A stretch of DNA of 64,000 nucleotides from Symbiodinium natans (Eukaryota; Sar; Dinophyceae; Suessiales; Symbiodiniaceae), in contig CAJNDS010001112.1 in assembly GCA_905221605.1 (NCBI GenBank), positions 1,960,972 through 2,024,971 of the forward strand, in the 5' to 3' direction. The position numbers were made by a program, and so were the translations under genes. The stretch's first letter is position 1; each line of letters begins with the position of its first letter. The notes beneath the pieces are model-generated. The model saw only the letters and a list, made by a program, of their open reading frames with translations, was not told the origin of the DNA and ran no database searches. Positions 1 to 11,742 of this stretch are shown here, in pieces.

Positions 1-474
1 AGGGCCCAGAATGAGCCCCTCAGTATACTGAGCGTGTCTTGGTGTGCAAGCACCCACAGTTCGCAACCCTATTTAGGGCGATTGTCAGGGAGAGATGCCG
101 CTGGGTGGTCTTGTCTGTCTGCTTTTGGTTTTGCTTGAAGGGGATGGGGGGGGGGTAGTTGCGGCAGTGGCTGTTGTGGCACGACTAACCGGCTGCCCAA
201 TGAGCAGGGTTTTGGGTTTAGGGTTTATAAGGGTTTAGGGTTTAGGGTTAAGGGACAGGTGCGGCATGGCGGGGGCATCTTTTCACCGTTCCCCCCCCCA
301 AGTAAACCCCAAAGCCAATTGCCATCTTCACAGCACAGCTCCTTATCCGTCCTAACTAAGCCTCCTCAGCACTGTTCTACCCTAAACCCTAAACCCTAAA
401 CCCTAAACCCTAAACCCTAAACCCTAAACCCTAAACCCTAAACCCTAAACCCTAAACCCTAAACCCTAAACGCT
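1..474. other. Non-coding start of window with telomere-like blocks
   Basis: No coding stretch was recognised. The sequence holds short degenerate TTTAGGG blocks around 210-250, a poly-C run near 291 and a long CCCTAAA array from about 379. It probably belongs to the intron or intergenic DNA before the exon at 475. Confidence 0.5.
379..470. repeat. Telomeric CCCTAAA array
   Basis: About 13 near-perfect CCCTAAA units run directly into a possible exon at 475. This is the first of many interstitial telomeric arrays in the window; both orientations occur. Confidence 0.95.
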
Positions 475-531
475 CTGCGGGTTGAGCTTCCGGAGGCCCT
501 GGCCCATCTCCTTCGAAGGGCAAAGGCCGAG
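475..531 (+). CDS. Candidate internal exon, unidentified protein
   Basis: Reading from 475 gives LRVELPEALAHLLRRAKAE, a helix-like stretch with mostly G/C third positions, followed at 532 by GTAAGG, a good donor. The upstream side is the telomeric array, so the acceptor is unclear. It is not recognised as any family and could be chance coding bias. Confidence 0.35.
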
Positions 532-594
532 GTAAGGGCCCTCAGGGCCCAGCCCCTCCGCCCAAAGCCAAGGCCGCGCCTGTTTTTCTAATAG

Positions 595-720
595 GGTTTA
601 GGGTTTGGGGTTTGGGGTTTAGGGTTTAGGGTTTAGGGTTTAGGGTTTAGGGTTTAGGGTTTAGGCTTTAGGGTTTAGGGTTTTGGTTTTAGGGTTTAGG
701 GTTTATAGGGTTTATAGGGT
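595..720. repeat. Telomeric TTTAGGG array
   Basis: About 17 TTTAGGG units with some variants, in opposite orientation to the array at 379; the possible exon at 475-531 lies between the two. Confidence 0.93.
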
Positions 721-1197
721 TCTTAAGGGAGGGGGGGTTCGATGGGGGGGTAGGTACCTAAGGTTCGATAGGGAGCCTTAGGGAGGCAGTGGGGAGTGTG
801 AGGGACAGGGGCGTCCCTTGGACTTCCCCTCCCGTAAGGTTCGGGCCGTACTGAAAAGCGGAGGGTAAGGAAGGCCAAGAAAGGCTGCCTCTCAACTATA
901 GGCCTCTAGTTATATCGTTAGGGCTCTAGGATAGGGGTCCCACATGATATGTGTTTGAGTGCAACTACATAACAGTACGCTTTCTGAGCAGGGAGCCGAA
1001 AAAACCAGCGAAAACCCATGAGGGTGAGTGGGGCCCGGATGGTGTTTTGGTGTTCACTTCCTAGGATTGTTTCGTGCAGCACCCTTGGGGCATCTGACAG
1101 GACTTGACAGGACCTGCACAGGAGCTGCTGCGAGCATCTTCCCGGCAGCTTTTGCAACACCAGGCATCAGAGTAGAGGGAGCCCCTCTCCGCCCGCC

Positions 1198-1306
1198 ATG
1201 AGCCCCGACTGCTTCGTGGCCGCGCGCCATGCCGCGCCCCGCGCCGCGAACTCCGCGAACGGGCCCTCGGCAAGGGTGGCGCCGACAGCCACACAGCGGG
1301 TTGCGC
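1198..1306 (+). CDS. Candidate first exon, Ala-rich N terminus
   Basis: ATG at 1198 opens a frame starting MSPDCFVAARHAAPRAAN with very high G/C at third positions, up to about 1306 (CAG before GGAAGC). A second + frame through the same DNA also reads well, so the frame is not certain. No family is recognised. The preceding 300 bases show nothing else clear. Confidence 0.25.
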
Positions 1307-1811
1307 AGGGAAGCTTGGCTTTGAACAGCATTTTGTTGTGCGAGTGCTCCTTCCTTGGGGAGCAGTTGACGACTAAAACTTGGGACCGTCTACCCTACTT
1401 CTTACTACGGTAATATGAACCCTACACCCCCTTAGGCTTCTTTTGGTCCTGAAGGTTTTGGACTATTCAAGAAGTCTTTGCTTGACTCGCGAGGGGATGT
1501 TCTCGCCTGCCCGGGCTTTCTGCGGGGATATTCTTAGGGTTTAGGGTTTAGGGTGTCAACGGGAACATCAGCCAAGCCCCAAACCTTACCTGGGACTCTA
1601 GTTTACCCACAGCTTGGCAGCTACTACAGTTAATTAGGAGGTAGAACGCATAAAACTGCAGGTAAAGAGGGTCCGGGGACCTAAAGAGCAGCCTCTTAGG
1701 CCCTGAAAGAGGGGTGTTGGTTTGTGTTGGGTGCACATTGAAGTGCATGTGGCTTCTGGCATCTGGACCCGCGGTGTGCTCCAAGCTCAGCTGCTGTAGC
1801 AATTCTGGTCA

Positions 1812-1869
1812 CCCTAAACCCTAAACCCTAAACCCTAAACCCTAAACCCTAAACCCTAAACCCTAAACC
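1812..1869. repeat. Telomeric CCCTAAA array
   Basis: About eight CCCTAAA units. Short TTTAGGG blocks follow at 1969-1998 and 2032-2056, in the opposite orientation. Confidence 0.93.
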
Positions 1870-2064
1870 CACATGGCGATCTTCATTAAGTCAGCTCCGA
1901 AGGCCCTGCCTTGCACACTCCTGCAGCCTTAGCTGCCAGCGTGGCGGCTCTGCGAGCCCCTGGGTGGGTTTTAGGGTTTAGGGTTTAGGGTTTAGGGTCT
2001 TCCTCTTACTGCTGGTTACCTAAATTAAGAGGGTTTAGGGTTTAGGGTTTAGGGTTACTCTTGG

Positions 2065-2189
2065 TTACCAAAAAGCCCAGTACCCCTGAACTAAGAAATA
2101 TACCTTACATCACATTAAGGATCCCTAGATAAATTAAGCAGTATTCCGAAGTATTCCCTAGTTAAGGGATATTGGGTTCTTTGAGTAGC
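2065..2189. mobile_element. Inverted-repeat element, family D
   Basis: Left arm ACCAAAAAGCCCAGTACCCC and right arm GGGATATTGGGTTCTTTG are diverged versions of the arms seen in better copies at 41815 and 37801. The interior AT-rich sequence includes the shared GGATCC core. Confidence 0.7.
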
Positions 2190-2270
2190 AGGGAATGAGG
2201 GAATTGGGGCCCTATATATACCCTTTGAGGGATTTCTACTCTAGGGTACCTCATCCCCCCATTCCCTACT
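2190..2270. mobile_element. Inverted-repeat element, family I
   Basis: It begins AGGGAATGAGGGAATTGGGG and ends CCCCCCATTCCCT, with CCCTATATATACCC inside. A second copy is at 47467-47573. It abuts the family D element directly. Confidence 0.65.
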
Positions 2271-2289
2271 AACCAAGAGTAAGTCCTTG

Positions 2290-2420
2290 CAGATGAATCA
2301 TAAAACTTAAGGTCATAAGTGTTGAGGGTTTAAGTTTTAGGGCATATACCCTCTACTATAATAATCCCTGTTAAGGTAAATGAACCCGAACCATTTTTAG
2401 GGTTCATCTGGTCCCCCAAG
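2290..2420. repeat. Family H repeat (GGTTCATYTGGTCC)
   Basis: It carries ATATACCCTCTACTATAATA, AATGAACCC and GGGTTCATCTGGTCC, modules repeated at 26625, 28465-28745, 36885, 44925 and 47870. Confidence 0.6.
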
Positions 2421-2756
2421 CTTGGGATTTTTCATGTATTTCCCCTTGTGGGGAGGATCCTTGTTTCTACGATTTGCTTAAGAGGCGGGTTTAGGGTTTA
2501 GGGTTTGGGGTTTAGGGTTTAGGGTTAGGGTTTAGGGTCTCCAAGAAGAAAGCATTCTTCCGTGTATGGGCAACAGGCATTCTCATCTGTTATTGTTTGG
2601 GGGTGGGGGGTTCTGAAGCAAATGCTAAGACTCAGGAAACTTTTTTGGAGGTAGGGTTTAGGGTTTAGGGTTTACGGTCTACAGGGTTTAGGGTTTAGGG
2701 TTTAGGGTCAGGGTTTAAGGGGTCAGCCTAGGCCATACAGCGCCGGGGGAAACAGC

Positions 2757-2815
2757 GAGGGTGCGTGTCGCGGCAGTCGGCACCCTCTGCCGCTCCAGTG
2801 ATGGAGGAGATTTGG
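2757..2815 (+). CDS. Candidate exon, unidentified
   Basis: Frame VRVAAVGTLCRSSDGGDL with G/C-rich third positions, flanked on both sides by telomere-type sequence. It has no family match and only weak support. Confidence 0.25.
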
Positions 2816-3615
2816 GTTCTAGGGTTTAGGTTCTAGGGTTCAGGGTTTAGGGTTTAGGGCAAGTTTAGGGTATAGGGTTTAGGGCAAGTTTCGGGTTTAG
2901 GGGTGGTGCCCTTTTGACTCTTTCTGGTTCATAGGTTCCCGTATATCGTAACCAATCTCAAGAATGGCACCCTTATTGTAATATGGCACTGCAGAAACCC
3001 TAAACCCTAAGCCCTAAAACCCTCATCCCTAAACCCTACCAAGCATTTGTAACCTTACAAGCTAAAGGTTGATCTTTGGAAGCTGTCTCGGATGCTTGAC
3101 GGTTTGCGGCTTGGCAGCTTTTACCGGGCTTAGTTGTTTTTGGGTTTTAGGGTTTAGGGTTTAGGGTTTAGGATGACTTTCGAAAGGCAACTTGCAACTC
3201 ACCCCTCGCAGATCCCAAAGTGCAACATCACCGAGACTCTTTCACCCGAAATCCCCACATCCAGATCACCACCCTGAACCTCCTACAACATCCCCACCAC
3301 CCTAAACCTTAGACCCCAAAAACAAAGTGGCCAACCTTATAAGCCCAGTTGACCGGCACCTCAAACATCTTTAAACCCAAGGGCCCCCAAAAATCCGCGC
3401 GCGGTCGCCCGCGAGGAGCAAGAAGGGGCCGTCTGCTCCATCTGGCTAGGAGCTTGTGGGGGGGGGGGGGGGAAGGGGTTTAGGGTTTAGGGTTTAGGGT
3501 TCAGCAGCTCCGGATCGAGCAGATTTACGGCTCGGATATAACACCCACCCACCCAGAGAATCCCATAATATTAAGAAACTATAAAGTATCTTCATACAAA
3601 AGTTGGGGTGGTAAC

Positions 3616-4660
3616 GTGCCTTGCCCACGAATTTTTGTGCCTTGCCCACGAATTTTTGTGCCTTGCCCACGAATTTTTGTGCCTTGCCCACGAATTTTTG
3701 TGCCTTGCCCACGAATTTCGGTGCCTTGCCCACGAATTTCGGTGCCTTGCCCACGAATTTTGGTGCCTTGCCACCAATTTACGTGCCCGAAAATTCGTGG
3801 GCAAGGCACAAAATTTCGTGGGCAAAGGCACAAAAATTCGTGGGCAAGGCACAAAATTCGTGGGCAAGGCACAAAAATTCGTGGGCAAGGCACATTTTGA
3901 GGTTTTAAGCCTTGCCCAAGGGCCCAAAACTCCGAAACGTGCCTTGCCCACGAATTTTTGTGCCTTGCCCACGAATTTTTGTGGGGTGGGGGGGGGTGAA
4001 GGGGGGGGGGGTGAAAGGGGGGGGGGCGGGGGGGGGGGGGGGGGGTGGGGGTGGGGGGGGGGGGGGGGGGGGGGGGTGGGGGGGGGGGGGGGGGGGGTGG
4101 GGGGGGGGGGGGTGGGGGGGGGGGGGGGGGGGGGGGGGGTGGGGGGGGGGGTGGGGGGGGGGGGGGGGACGAATTTGTGCCTTGCCCACCAATTTTTGTG
4201 CCTTGCCCACGAATTTTTGTGCCTTGCCCACGAATTTTTGTGCCTTGCCCACGAATTTTTGTGCCTTGCCCACCAATTTTTGTGCCTTGCCCACGAATTT
4301 TTGTGCCTTGCCCACGAATTTTTGTGCCTTGCCCACGAATTTTTGTGCCTTGCCCACGAATTTTGGTGCCTTGCCCACCAATTTTTGTGCCTTGCCACCA
4401 ATTCACCTGCCCGAAAATTCGTGGGCAAGGCGCAAAATTTCGTGGGCAAAGGCACAAATATTCGTGGGCAAGGCACAAAATTCGTGGACAAGGCACAAAA
4501 ATTCGTGGGCAAGGCACATTTTGGGGTTTTAAGCCTTGCCCAAGGGCCCAAAAATCCGAAATGTGCTTGTCCACGAATTTTTGTGCCTTGTCCACGAATT
4601 TTTGTGCCTTGCCCACGAATTTTTGTGCCTTGCCCACGAATATTTGTGCCTTCGTCCACG
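3616..4660. repeat. Palindromic 21-bp satellite block
   Basis: A 21-bp unit (core TGCCTTGCCCACGAATTTTT) is repeated in both orientations. Order: forward copies 3616-3780, inverted copies 3790-3898, a GCCTTGCCCAAGGGCCCAAA spacer, two forward copies to 3983, a G-rich tract, then a second module with forward copies 4180-4408, inverted copies 4415-4518, a near-identical spacer and forward copies to 4660. Because the unit is a multiple of three and lacks stops, all frames on both strands stay open for up to about 360 codons. These ORFs are artefacts, not genes. The array lies upstream of the first recognised pyruvate kinase exon. Confidence 0.95.
3984..4168 (+). repeat. G-homopolymer-rich tract inside the satellite
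   Basis: About 185 bases of almost pure G with scattered T and a few A or C, splitting the two satellite modules. Its exact length is likely unreliable in assembly. G-quadruplex formation is plausible. Confidence 0.9.
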
Positions 4661-4689
4661 AAACCCATTAGGGTTTATATATATATATA

Positions 4690-5234
4690 TATAGAAAGAG
4701 AGGTTTAGGGTTTAGGGTTTAGGGTTTAGGGTTTAGGGTTTATAGAAGGGGCGCTCTGGGTTTGCTTCATAAGTAGAGTTCGTGGTGCTATGAGTGGTAC
4801 AGCGTGGGTCAGCAGTCATATAAGTCCCTCCCATCCCAATGGGTCTGTATGATTAGTCAGTCGACTTTGGGATCTGAGGCTGTATGCTGCGAGGATCCCT
4901 GCTAAATGCCCTGTTAGAGTAAGTTCCAAGGTAAGGTTGACTCAGCTGAGTGGTTTAGGGCTTGGGGACGGTTGCAATCTTAAGCTTATCCACAGTCATA
5001 CAATAGTGCTACTGTTGATGCTAGAAATCCAGTGGTCCACAAACCCACGTTGTTAATCATGAACATCATGTCTGACTCGGTAGTGCACGAAACGCACAAT
5101 TCGCCGTAGGGGTTCAGGTTTTTGGGGACTGGGGCAACCACGCACACAGTCCTCGTTACAAGTACTATGTTACAACTACTACATAAAGCGCTCTGGCTTC
5201 GTGCAGGGACTCGAAAGCAGCCTAGTAGTAGAGT
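4690..5234. other. No recognised gene
   Basis: After (TA)n at 4675-4692 and a short telomeric block the sequence is unique. The missing N-terminal exon(s) of pyruvate kinase may lie here. CGAAA before GCAGCCTAG near 5211 matches the start of the exon at 5323 and may be an upstream exon end, but the reading frame is not convincing. Confidence 0.4.
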
Positions 5235-5322
5235 AGGTAACCTTTAACCTTTTCGGGGTAGTAGACTCCCCTTATAATCCCAAAGGTTAACCTTCAATTC
5301 TCCCAGGTTACTGGACAACTAG
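5235..5322 (+). mobile_element. Introner-like element, family F
   Basis: Arms TAGGTAACCTTTAACCTTTT and CCCAGGTTACTGGACAACTAG with CCCTTATAATCCC inside. The right end supplies the AG acceptor of the first recognised pyruvate kinase exon. GCAGCCTAG occurs on both sides (about 5214 and 5325), a probable target duplication. Confidence 0.65.
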
Positions 5323-7110
5323 GGCAGCCTAGCCGATGAGAAAGGAGCAGATGACGCCAAGGCGGCGCCAATCCCGGCGGACGTTCTCGAGGCGGACTCC
5401 GCCAGCCTACTGGACGCCCGCGCTCACGTAATAGGGTTTAGGGTTTAGGGTTTAGGGTTTAGGGTTTAGGGGTTGACTAAGTGTCCATGTACCTCAATGG
5501 TATACGCCTGGTTCTAAGAGTCGATGTGTAGGAGGCACTTTGGCTGCCTTATTCAGGTACATGGACCCGTAGGGTTTGGGCTGAGCTTGATGAATCGGCC
5601 TGAAACGTTCGCATGCGTTCGGAAGGCTGAGCTTGCGTGTTGGCAGGGGCAACTGGCCCTATAGAGTCGGACACAAGCAGTTTGCAGGCTGCCGTGGGGT
5701 TCTAGAATGTCTCGGGAGGTGGCACTTTGCGCAATAGGTTCTACCATACCAGAAAGGGAATGTGATTAACGTGTTTCATGGGCGTTGATAGCCAACTTGG
5801 TGGCCAGTGCATCGCAAACAATCCCCTGTTTTCGCAGCTCTCAGCCCCATGCATCCAGAACAAGTAAGGACAAGGATCAGACCATTGACGGCGTTGTGGT
5901 ACGCAGCTGTCGAAAAGGTGCAAAGCAGGCTGGGGGAACTAGCTTAGGGAGTTGAGGGTTTAGGCTCCAATTTCAGGGCTCCTATTCAGTCCGAGTCAGT
6001 CCATTCAGTCCTATTAAGTGTGTCCGCGTCGTTCTTGGTGTCGCCCACGGGGGTGCCAACGGCTTCCCTGGCAATGAAGGTGCTTGAGCTTTGGCATGCC
6101 CTGAGTTTTCCCTGCGTGCTGTACTGTTTACAAGGGTCCATGCCCCTCATTCGTATCTTCTTCGGCCCCTAGAGTCCCGAAGTAGGAGGTGATTTGGGGC
6201 CCAAGCAGTCCCTATTTAGGTACATGGACCCTGAGGGCTATAAACCTTAACCCTAAACCCTAAACCCTAAACCTGCAACGTGGCCGGAGTGTCAGCTAGG
6301 CGGGTGGCAAAAAAAAACCCTAAACCCATGGACCCTTGAAGGGGTCTGGCCCGAGCGAGCACCAGGTCGCCACCATCGGCCCTGCGTCCAGCAGTGATGA
6401 GATGCTGGCGAGGGTCTCGGTCGGAGTTTGCGCCAAGGGTTTAGGGTTTAGGGTTTGGGGTTTAGGGTTTAGGGTGTTTAGGGCAGTTGCAAGAGGGTGT
6501 TTAGGCAGCTTCCTCAGTCCGTGCTCAAAATAATGTTTAGGGTTTATGGTTTAGGGTTTAGGGTTTAGGGTCCCCAGTTGATGAGCTTCATTTCAGAAGC
6601 CCCCCTCCCCCCCACGGTATAGAAAACCCTTTGCAATGCTGCGCTGTCCTATGTAGACCCTGACTCCTCCACCTGTCTTCTACTAGCTGCTTATTATTCT
6701 TCCTTATTAAGGGCAATATAGGGATTATTCGTTTTTTTGTTTTCCTTATTAAGGGCAATGTAGGGATTGTTAGTTGTTATTCTTTTCGGGCTCCTAAGCA
6801 CATAGTAGTCTTTGGGGCTCTTCAGCAGCTCCAGGAGAGGCTCTTCCTCTGTGGCGTCGACGTCTTCCGGCTCAACTTCTCCCATGGCGTCCCTGGGTCT
6901 TGGAGTACTCTGCTTTAATACCTTTGTTTTTTTGTGCTGGGTTCCTTTTATAGCTACTTACACCTAAGAAGTATATACAAGGTTCCTTTTATAGCTACTT
7001 ATACCTAAGAAGTAATATACTTTGTTTTCCAGGGTCTACTCCAAAGCTAAGGAGCACGCCGAGAAGTTGGATCTGATCAGTAGGATTCGCGACATCGAGG
7101 AGAAGTACAG
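5323..7110 (+). CDS. PYK: Pyruvate kinase exons 1-4: N terminus and start of barrel
   Basis: Exon 1 (35 codons, [11 protein letters not shown]... to LLDARAH) is an acidic/Ala-rich leader. Exon 2 gives [14 protein letters not shown], the substrate-site TIGPAS strand. Exon 3 gives [18 protein letters not shown] with the Arg and Asn that bind phosphate and K+. Exon 4 gives [19 protein letters not shown] and so on to EKY. The exon 3/4 border is off by one base under simple GT/GC/GA-AG rules, so a sequence error, an unusual splice site or a mutation is possible. The intron between them has a tandem repeat at 6940-7014. The intron after exon 1 contains family B elements at 5481 and 6133. Confidence 0.88.
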
Positions 7111-10100
7111 GCAAGGGAGCACCGAACCCCCGGCCCCCTCCTACCTCGCCCTTCGGTCTTTCCTTCAAGGGTTCAGGGTTTGATCAGGAAGAAAAACCGA
7201 ATTTAGTCAAAATTTAAGCATCCTGACTTTGGCCCAGTACAACTCAGGATGCAATAAAAAGAATAAGTCCATTAGCTACTGCCTGCATGCCTGCAACATC
7301 CTGCATCCGTTTCGTGGACATGTAGTGGCAGATGGCGTCCGAAATCATAGCCGCCATGCCCCCTCAACCGCCCCCAACAGGCAAGCTAAACTGCCCTCTA
7401 GTACCAAAAACACAAGATAATGATCCCTATATAAACCCTAAACCCTAAACCCTAGACCCTAAACCCTAAACCCTAAACCCTAAACCCTAAACCCTAAACC
7501 CTAAACCCTAAACTACTACCCTTATCCGGAAGACTATTTTGCATGTTTGGGGTGGCTCTTAAGCAATTCCTAGCGTAGCTTGGGATGTTCCCCCTCATAC
7601 GAACGGTCATTAACCGGGGAGAATCCCTAGCAAGGACTGTTAGTATAAGGGGGAACATCCCAACCTAAACCCTAAACCCTAAACCCTAAACCCTAAACCC
7701 TAAACCCTAAACCCTAAACCCTAAACCCTAAACCCTAAACCCTAAACCCTAAACCCTAAACCCTAAACCCTCCAGACCCTGCCTTTATGCAGCCCTTTGC
7801 ATGGCCCCGACGCAAGCGGCTTGCACTTGCTGCAGGCATCCCATTGCCATCCTGGCGGACATGCCCCCTGGCTTTGGGGTTTCGGGTTTGAGGTTTAGGG
7901 TTAGGGTTTAGGGTTTAGGGTTTAGGGTTAGGGTTTAGGGTTTAGGGTTTAGGGTTTAGGGTTTAGGGTTTAGGGTTTAGGGTTTAGGGTTTAGGGTTTA
8001 GGGTTTAGGGTTTAGGGTTCAGGGTTGAGGGTTGAGGGTTGAGGGTTTAGGGTTTAGTAGGGTTTAGGGTTTAGGGTTTAGGCTTTAGGGTTTAGGGTTA
8101 GGGTTTGGGGTTTGGGGTTTGGGGTTTAGGAAGCACAGGATCCTGAACATGAAGCACAACTTCCTGACTCCTGCAAGCCTGCCCATGCAAACCCCTTTTT
8201 TGCAACCCGAGACCCAAAGAGCCCAATATCCCTTAACTAGGGTTTAGGGTTTAGGGTTTAGGGCCTCAACAGGGGAACATTTCTTGACTTATATAGGGAG
8301 CCTAGATTTGATTTGAGGAAGATTCCGTAAGGAAGGGATATTGGGCTCTTTGGGGACCGGAATAAATCCCTGAGGCAGGGTCCCAAACAGCGCTGTGGCA
8401 AGTTCGAGGACCCTGGTGGCGTCGAGCCGCTTCGCACAGTTGGCTTGAGATATTCCCCGGCCCATTGTACTAACAGTCCTTAGCAGGATTACCTAAACCC
8501 TAAACCCTAAACCCTAAACCCTAAACCCTAAACCCTAAACCCTAAACCCTAAACCCCCCTTTTTGAAATCCCGACTAAGGACTGGTAGAAGGGGTCCCAA
8601 CCTTTGGCTTTTTGAGTTTGGGAAAGTTCACAGGCCTCAGGTTGTTCAGTGGACCCAGTGCAGACACTGCGCCTTTACTCCTCAGCTCTCTTTCTTTTTC
8701 TCTATCTCTCTCTCTCTCTCTCTTTCTCTCCCTCTCTCTCTTTGCAAAGGTGCTCTTCTACTGCATCCTTTTGAAGACATCTGAGCGTCGCAGTTCACAG
8801 GTTCTTTTCGCATTGAAGCCTAAACTGGCCAAAGCTCGGTTCTCCACGTCCTTGAAATTCAAATCTGCAAGAGACCCTCTTCCTGCAATCCTTTTGATTA
8901 AGCCTTCGAGTTCCCAGCCCAGGTTAGACGGTCCCGAGCCCCAAAACGGCTTCTTACTCCCCCGAACCTATAACCAGCTGCTTCAACCCCGACTTTGGGT
9001 ATACATACCACCTTTTCTCAGACAAATCTTCTTTGCAGCGCAGAACTCTTGTCGAGGCTAAAGCTAGGCCAGCTTTTCCGCTTCGACATGGATCCCGCGT
9101 TGGGCAACGAACCCTGGGAGCACCGAAGCCACCAGGGGCAGGGGGCTTTTTTGGGGTTGAGGGTTTTGGGCTTGGGGCGTTGCCGGCAAAGTGCTCCCTG
9201 GGACTTTACCTACGGTTTTATGGGCTATACCTAATTAAGGGTTAGTTGCTACTAAACTGTAGGTGTATAGGGTCTCAGGTTGTGCTTAAATGTTTGGGAC
9301 TTGGAGGGAAGAGATGAGGCAAGGCGTCATATCAGGGCTGTCCTTTAGCAGAAAGGTTACCTTAAGCGACCCGAAGTTCGAAGCTCTTGGCCTCCAAGCC
9401 CGAGGGCAAATCACAAAGGTAAGTAGCAAAAAAGCCAGTGACATTCCCTTGTGCTGTGCAAGCGGCTGCCGATTTTTTTTGTGGTGGGCGGGGGGATCTA
9501 CCTTGTTGCAAGGTTAAGGGCGCTGCTTCGGGTGTAGGGTTGCCGTCAGAAATCGCTCAGGAAAGCCCGAGGAGAAGCGGGGATGGGATGTTCCACCCCT
9601 CAACTAACAGTCCTTAGTAGGGATTCGAATAGGGGGTACTGTAATCCCTATGAAGGACTGTTAGTATAAGGGGGAGAACATCCCAAGCCCTAAACCCTAA
9701 GCCCTAAACCCTAAGCCCTAAACCCTAAACCCTAAACCCTAAACCCTAAACCCTAAACCCTAAACCCTAAACCCTAAACCCTAAACCCTAAACCCTAAAC
9801 CTACAAACAGCAGCCTCAGGAGAAGCGGGTGCAGCTCCCCCACCCTGAGATCCTCCAGGCCAGGAGTGTTGCAAGCCTTTTAAACCCCAAACCCTAAACC
9901 CTAAACCCTAAACTGCGCACTTACAGCTGCCCTGAGCCTTGAATCTGTTAGTCTTCAGGCCCTCTGCCTCAAGGGGAGGCTGCTGCGGAGCGGATGTTGC
10001 TGTAGGGTTGGCCAGGGGTCTTGACTTTGATCATAGAGAGCCATGGATGCGCCAGTTGCTTGTGACGGACCATCCTTATCCGACTTGAAAACTTGGGTTC

Positions 10101-10499
10101 TCACATGGTCAGGTTGTTTCCCTAAACCCTAAACCCTAACCCTAAACCCTAAACCCTAAACCCTAAGCCCTACATGGGGGCGACACGGGGATGCTGGCGC
10201 GAGGCCTTGGAGCCTGGAAAGGACCAGCGGCTGCTACTGGATGATGGCAAGATCCGAATGAAGGCAGTACTCCCCAGGGTCCATGTATAGGGTTTAGGGT
10301 TTAGGGTTTAGGGTTTAGGGTTTAGGGCTTGGGCTTTCAAGTATACTTCCTACTTTAGCTTTGAAGTAAGTACTTTCCGAATTACTTGGGGTTTGAAGAA
10401 CCTTTCTGGGCCCAAGTAGATACCATTGTGGCGCATGGACTGTGAGGGCCTTAGGTTTTGGTTGATGGTTTGGGGGCTTTTGGCACTCTTTGGAGTGCA

Positions 10500-10530
<31 letters not shown>

Positions 10531-11431
10531 GTAGAGGTGCGTGTGTGTGAGTGTGTGCGTGTACGAGGGTGAATTTAAACTGCGCGACCTCGTCAGACTC
10601 CCTCTCCCTCTCCCCCTCTCCCTCTCCCCCTCTCCCTCTCCCCCTCTCCCTCTCCCCCTCTCCCTCTCCCCCTCTCCCTCTCCCCCTCTCGCTCTCCGTT
10701 ATGTCTTCCTCTCTCCCTCTCCCTTGAACCGAATTCCCAAACCTTTGCTTGCTTGGTGGCCAAACAAATATCGCCTCCAGGTAGTTCGCAAGGGCTTCCT
10801 GGTCGACGGCGAGGAGGTGGAAGATGCAACCCACGAGGGCGCCACCCCTTTCGTCGAGTGCGAGGCCGGCCTACCTTCTTACTGAAGTGTGGTTTCTTGT
10901 GGGTTTAGGGTTTAGGGTTTGGGGTTTGGGGTTTAGGGATACCGAGATACCCTTTCTAACTTCTAATTCTGTCGCAGTCCGACCCATGAGCGGACACTAA
11001 TGCAGAACATCCCCCTTTCGCCCCATGTCCAACGACTTTGTGTCAGTCACCTTGTATGATGCCAAGTCGTACGTTAACCAGCCAACTGTTGATGAGCAAT
11101 CGGCCACGCAGAACACACAGCTCCTGCCCACATGATGGTGACCCTGGCCGGTCTTTTTCCATTTGGGAATGTGCGAAGCTACGGGACCCCCAAATACAAA
11201 CCCCCCAAAAGCGGATTCCCTCATAATACGGACCCCAATAAGGTACCCCTATCTTCGGGGACAAAAACCAGCTCCGGGTGTTTCCCCGGCATCGGTGGGT
11301 GCCGGCAGCCTTCCCCAAGAGCTCCGAGGGCAAAGATGGGCTCGATAACCAGAATCATAATAAAAATGACAGCAATGGCATAAAAGACATATATATATAT
11401 ATATATGTATTTATATATATATGTATATATA

Positions 11432-11467
<36 letters not shown>

Positions 11468-11706
11468 TGTATGTATATATATATGTGTATGTATGTATAT
11501 ATATATATATGTATATATAAATATGTGCGCGTACATGCTTTCACAAAGTTACAATCAACAAAAGTCTGGGATGCCGCAGGGTTCGGGGATCTACCGAAGC
11601 GCGAGGGCGGCGAGACCATTTCCCCGCCCCCCCCCCCCCCCCCCCGCACATGCATATATACACACTCAAAAATATCAAAATTGTATACATATATATATAC
11701 AGAGGT

Positions 11707-11742
<36 letters not shown>

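Noticed and set aside
3616-4660. CRISPR array
   Set aside because: The units are contiguous or inverted without unique spacers of constant length, and the context is eukaryotic.
3579-4708. ORFs of 150-366 codons on both strands
   Set aside because: They arise from a stop-free 21-bp satellite and a poly-G tract; the peptides are simple repeats in every frame.
10451-10885. Glu/Arg/Gly-rich minus ORF and Pro/Ser-rich plus ORF
   Set aside because: CCCTCT minisatellite; the plus ORF merely runs into true exon 10 (10781-10864).
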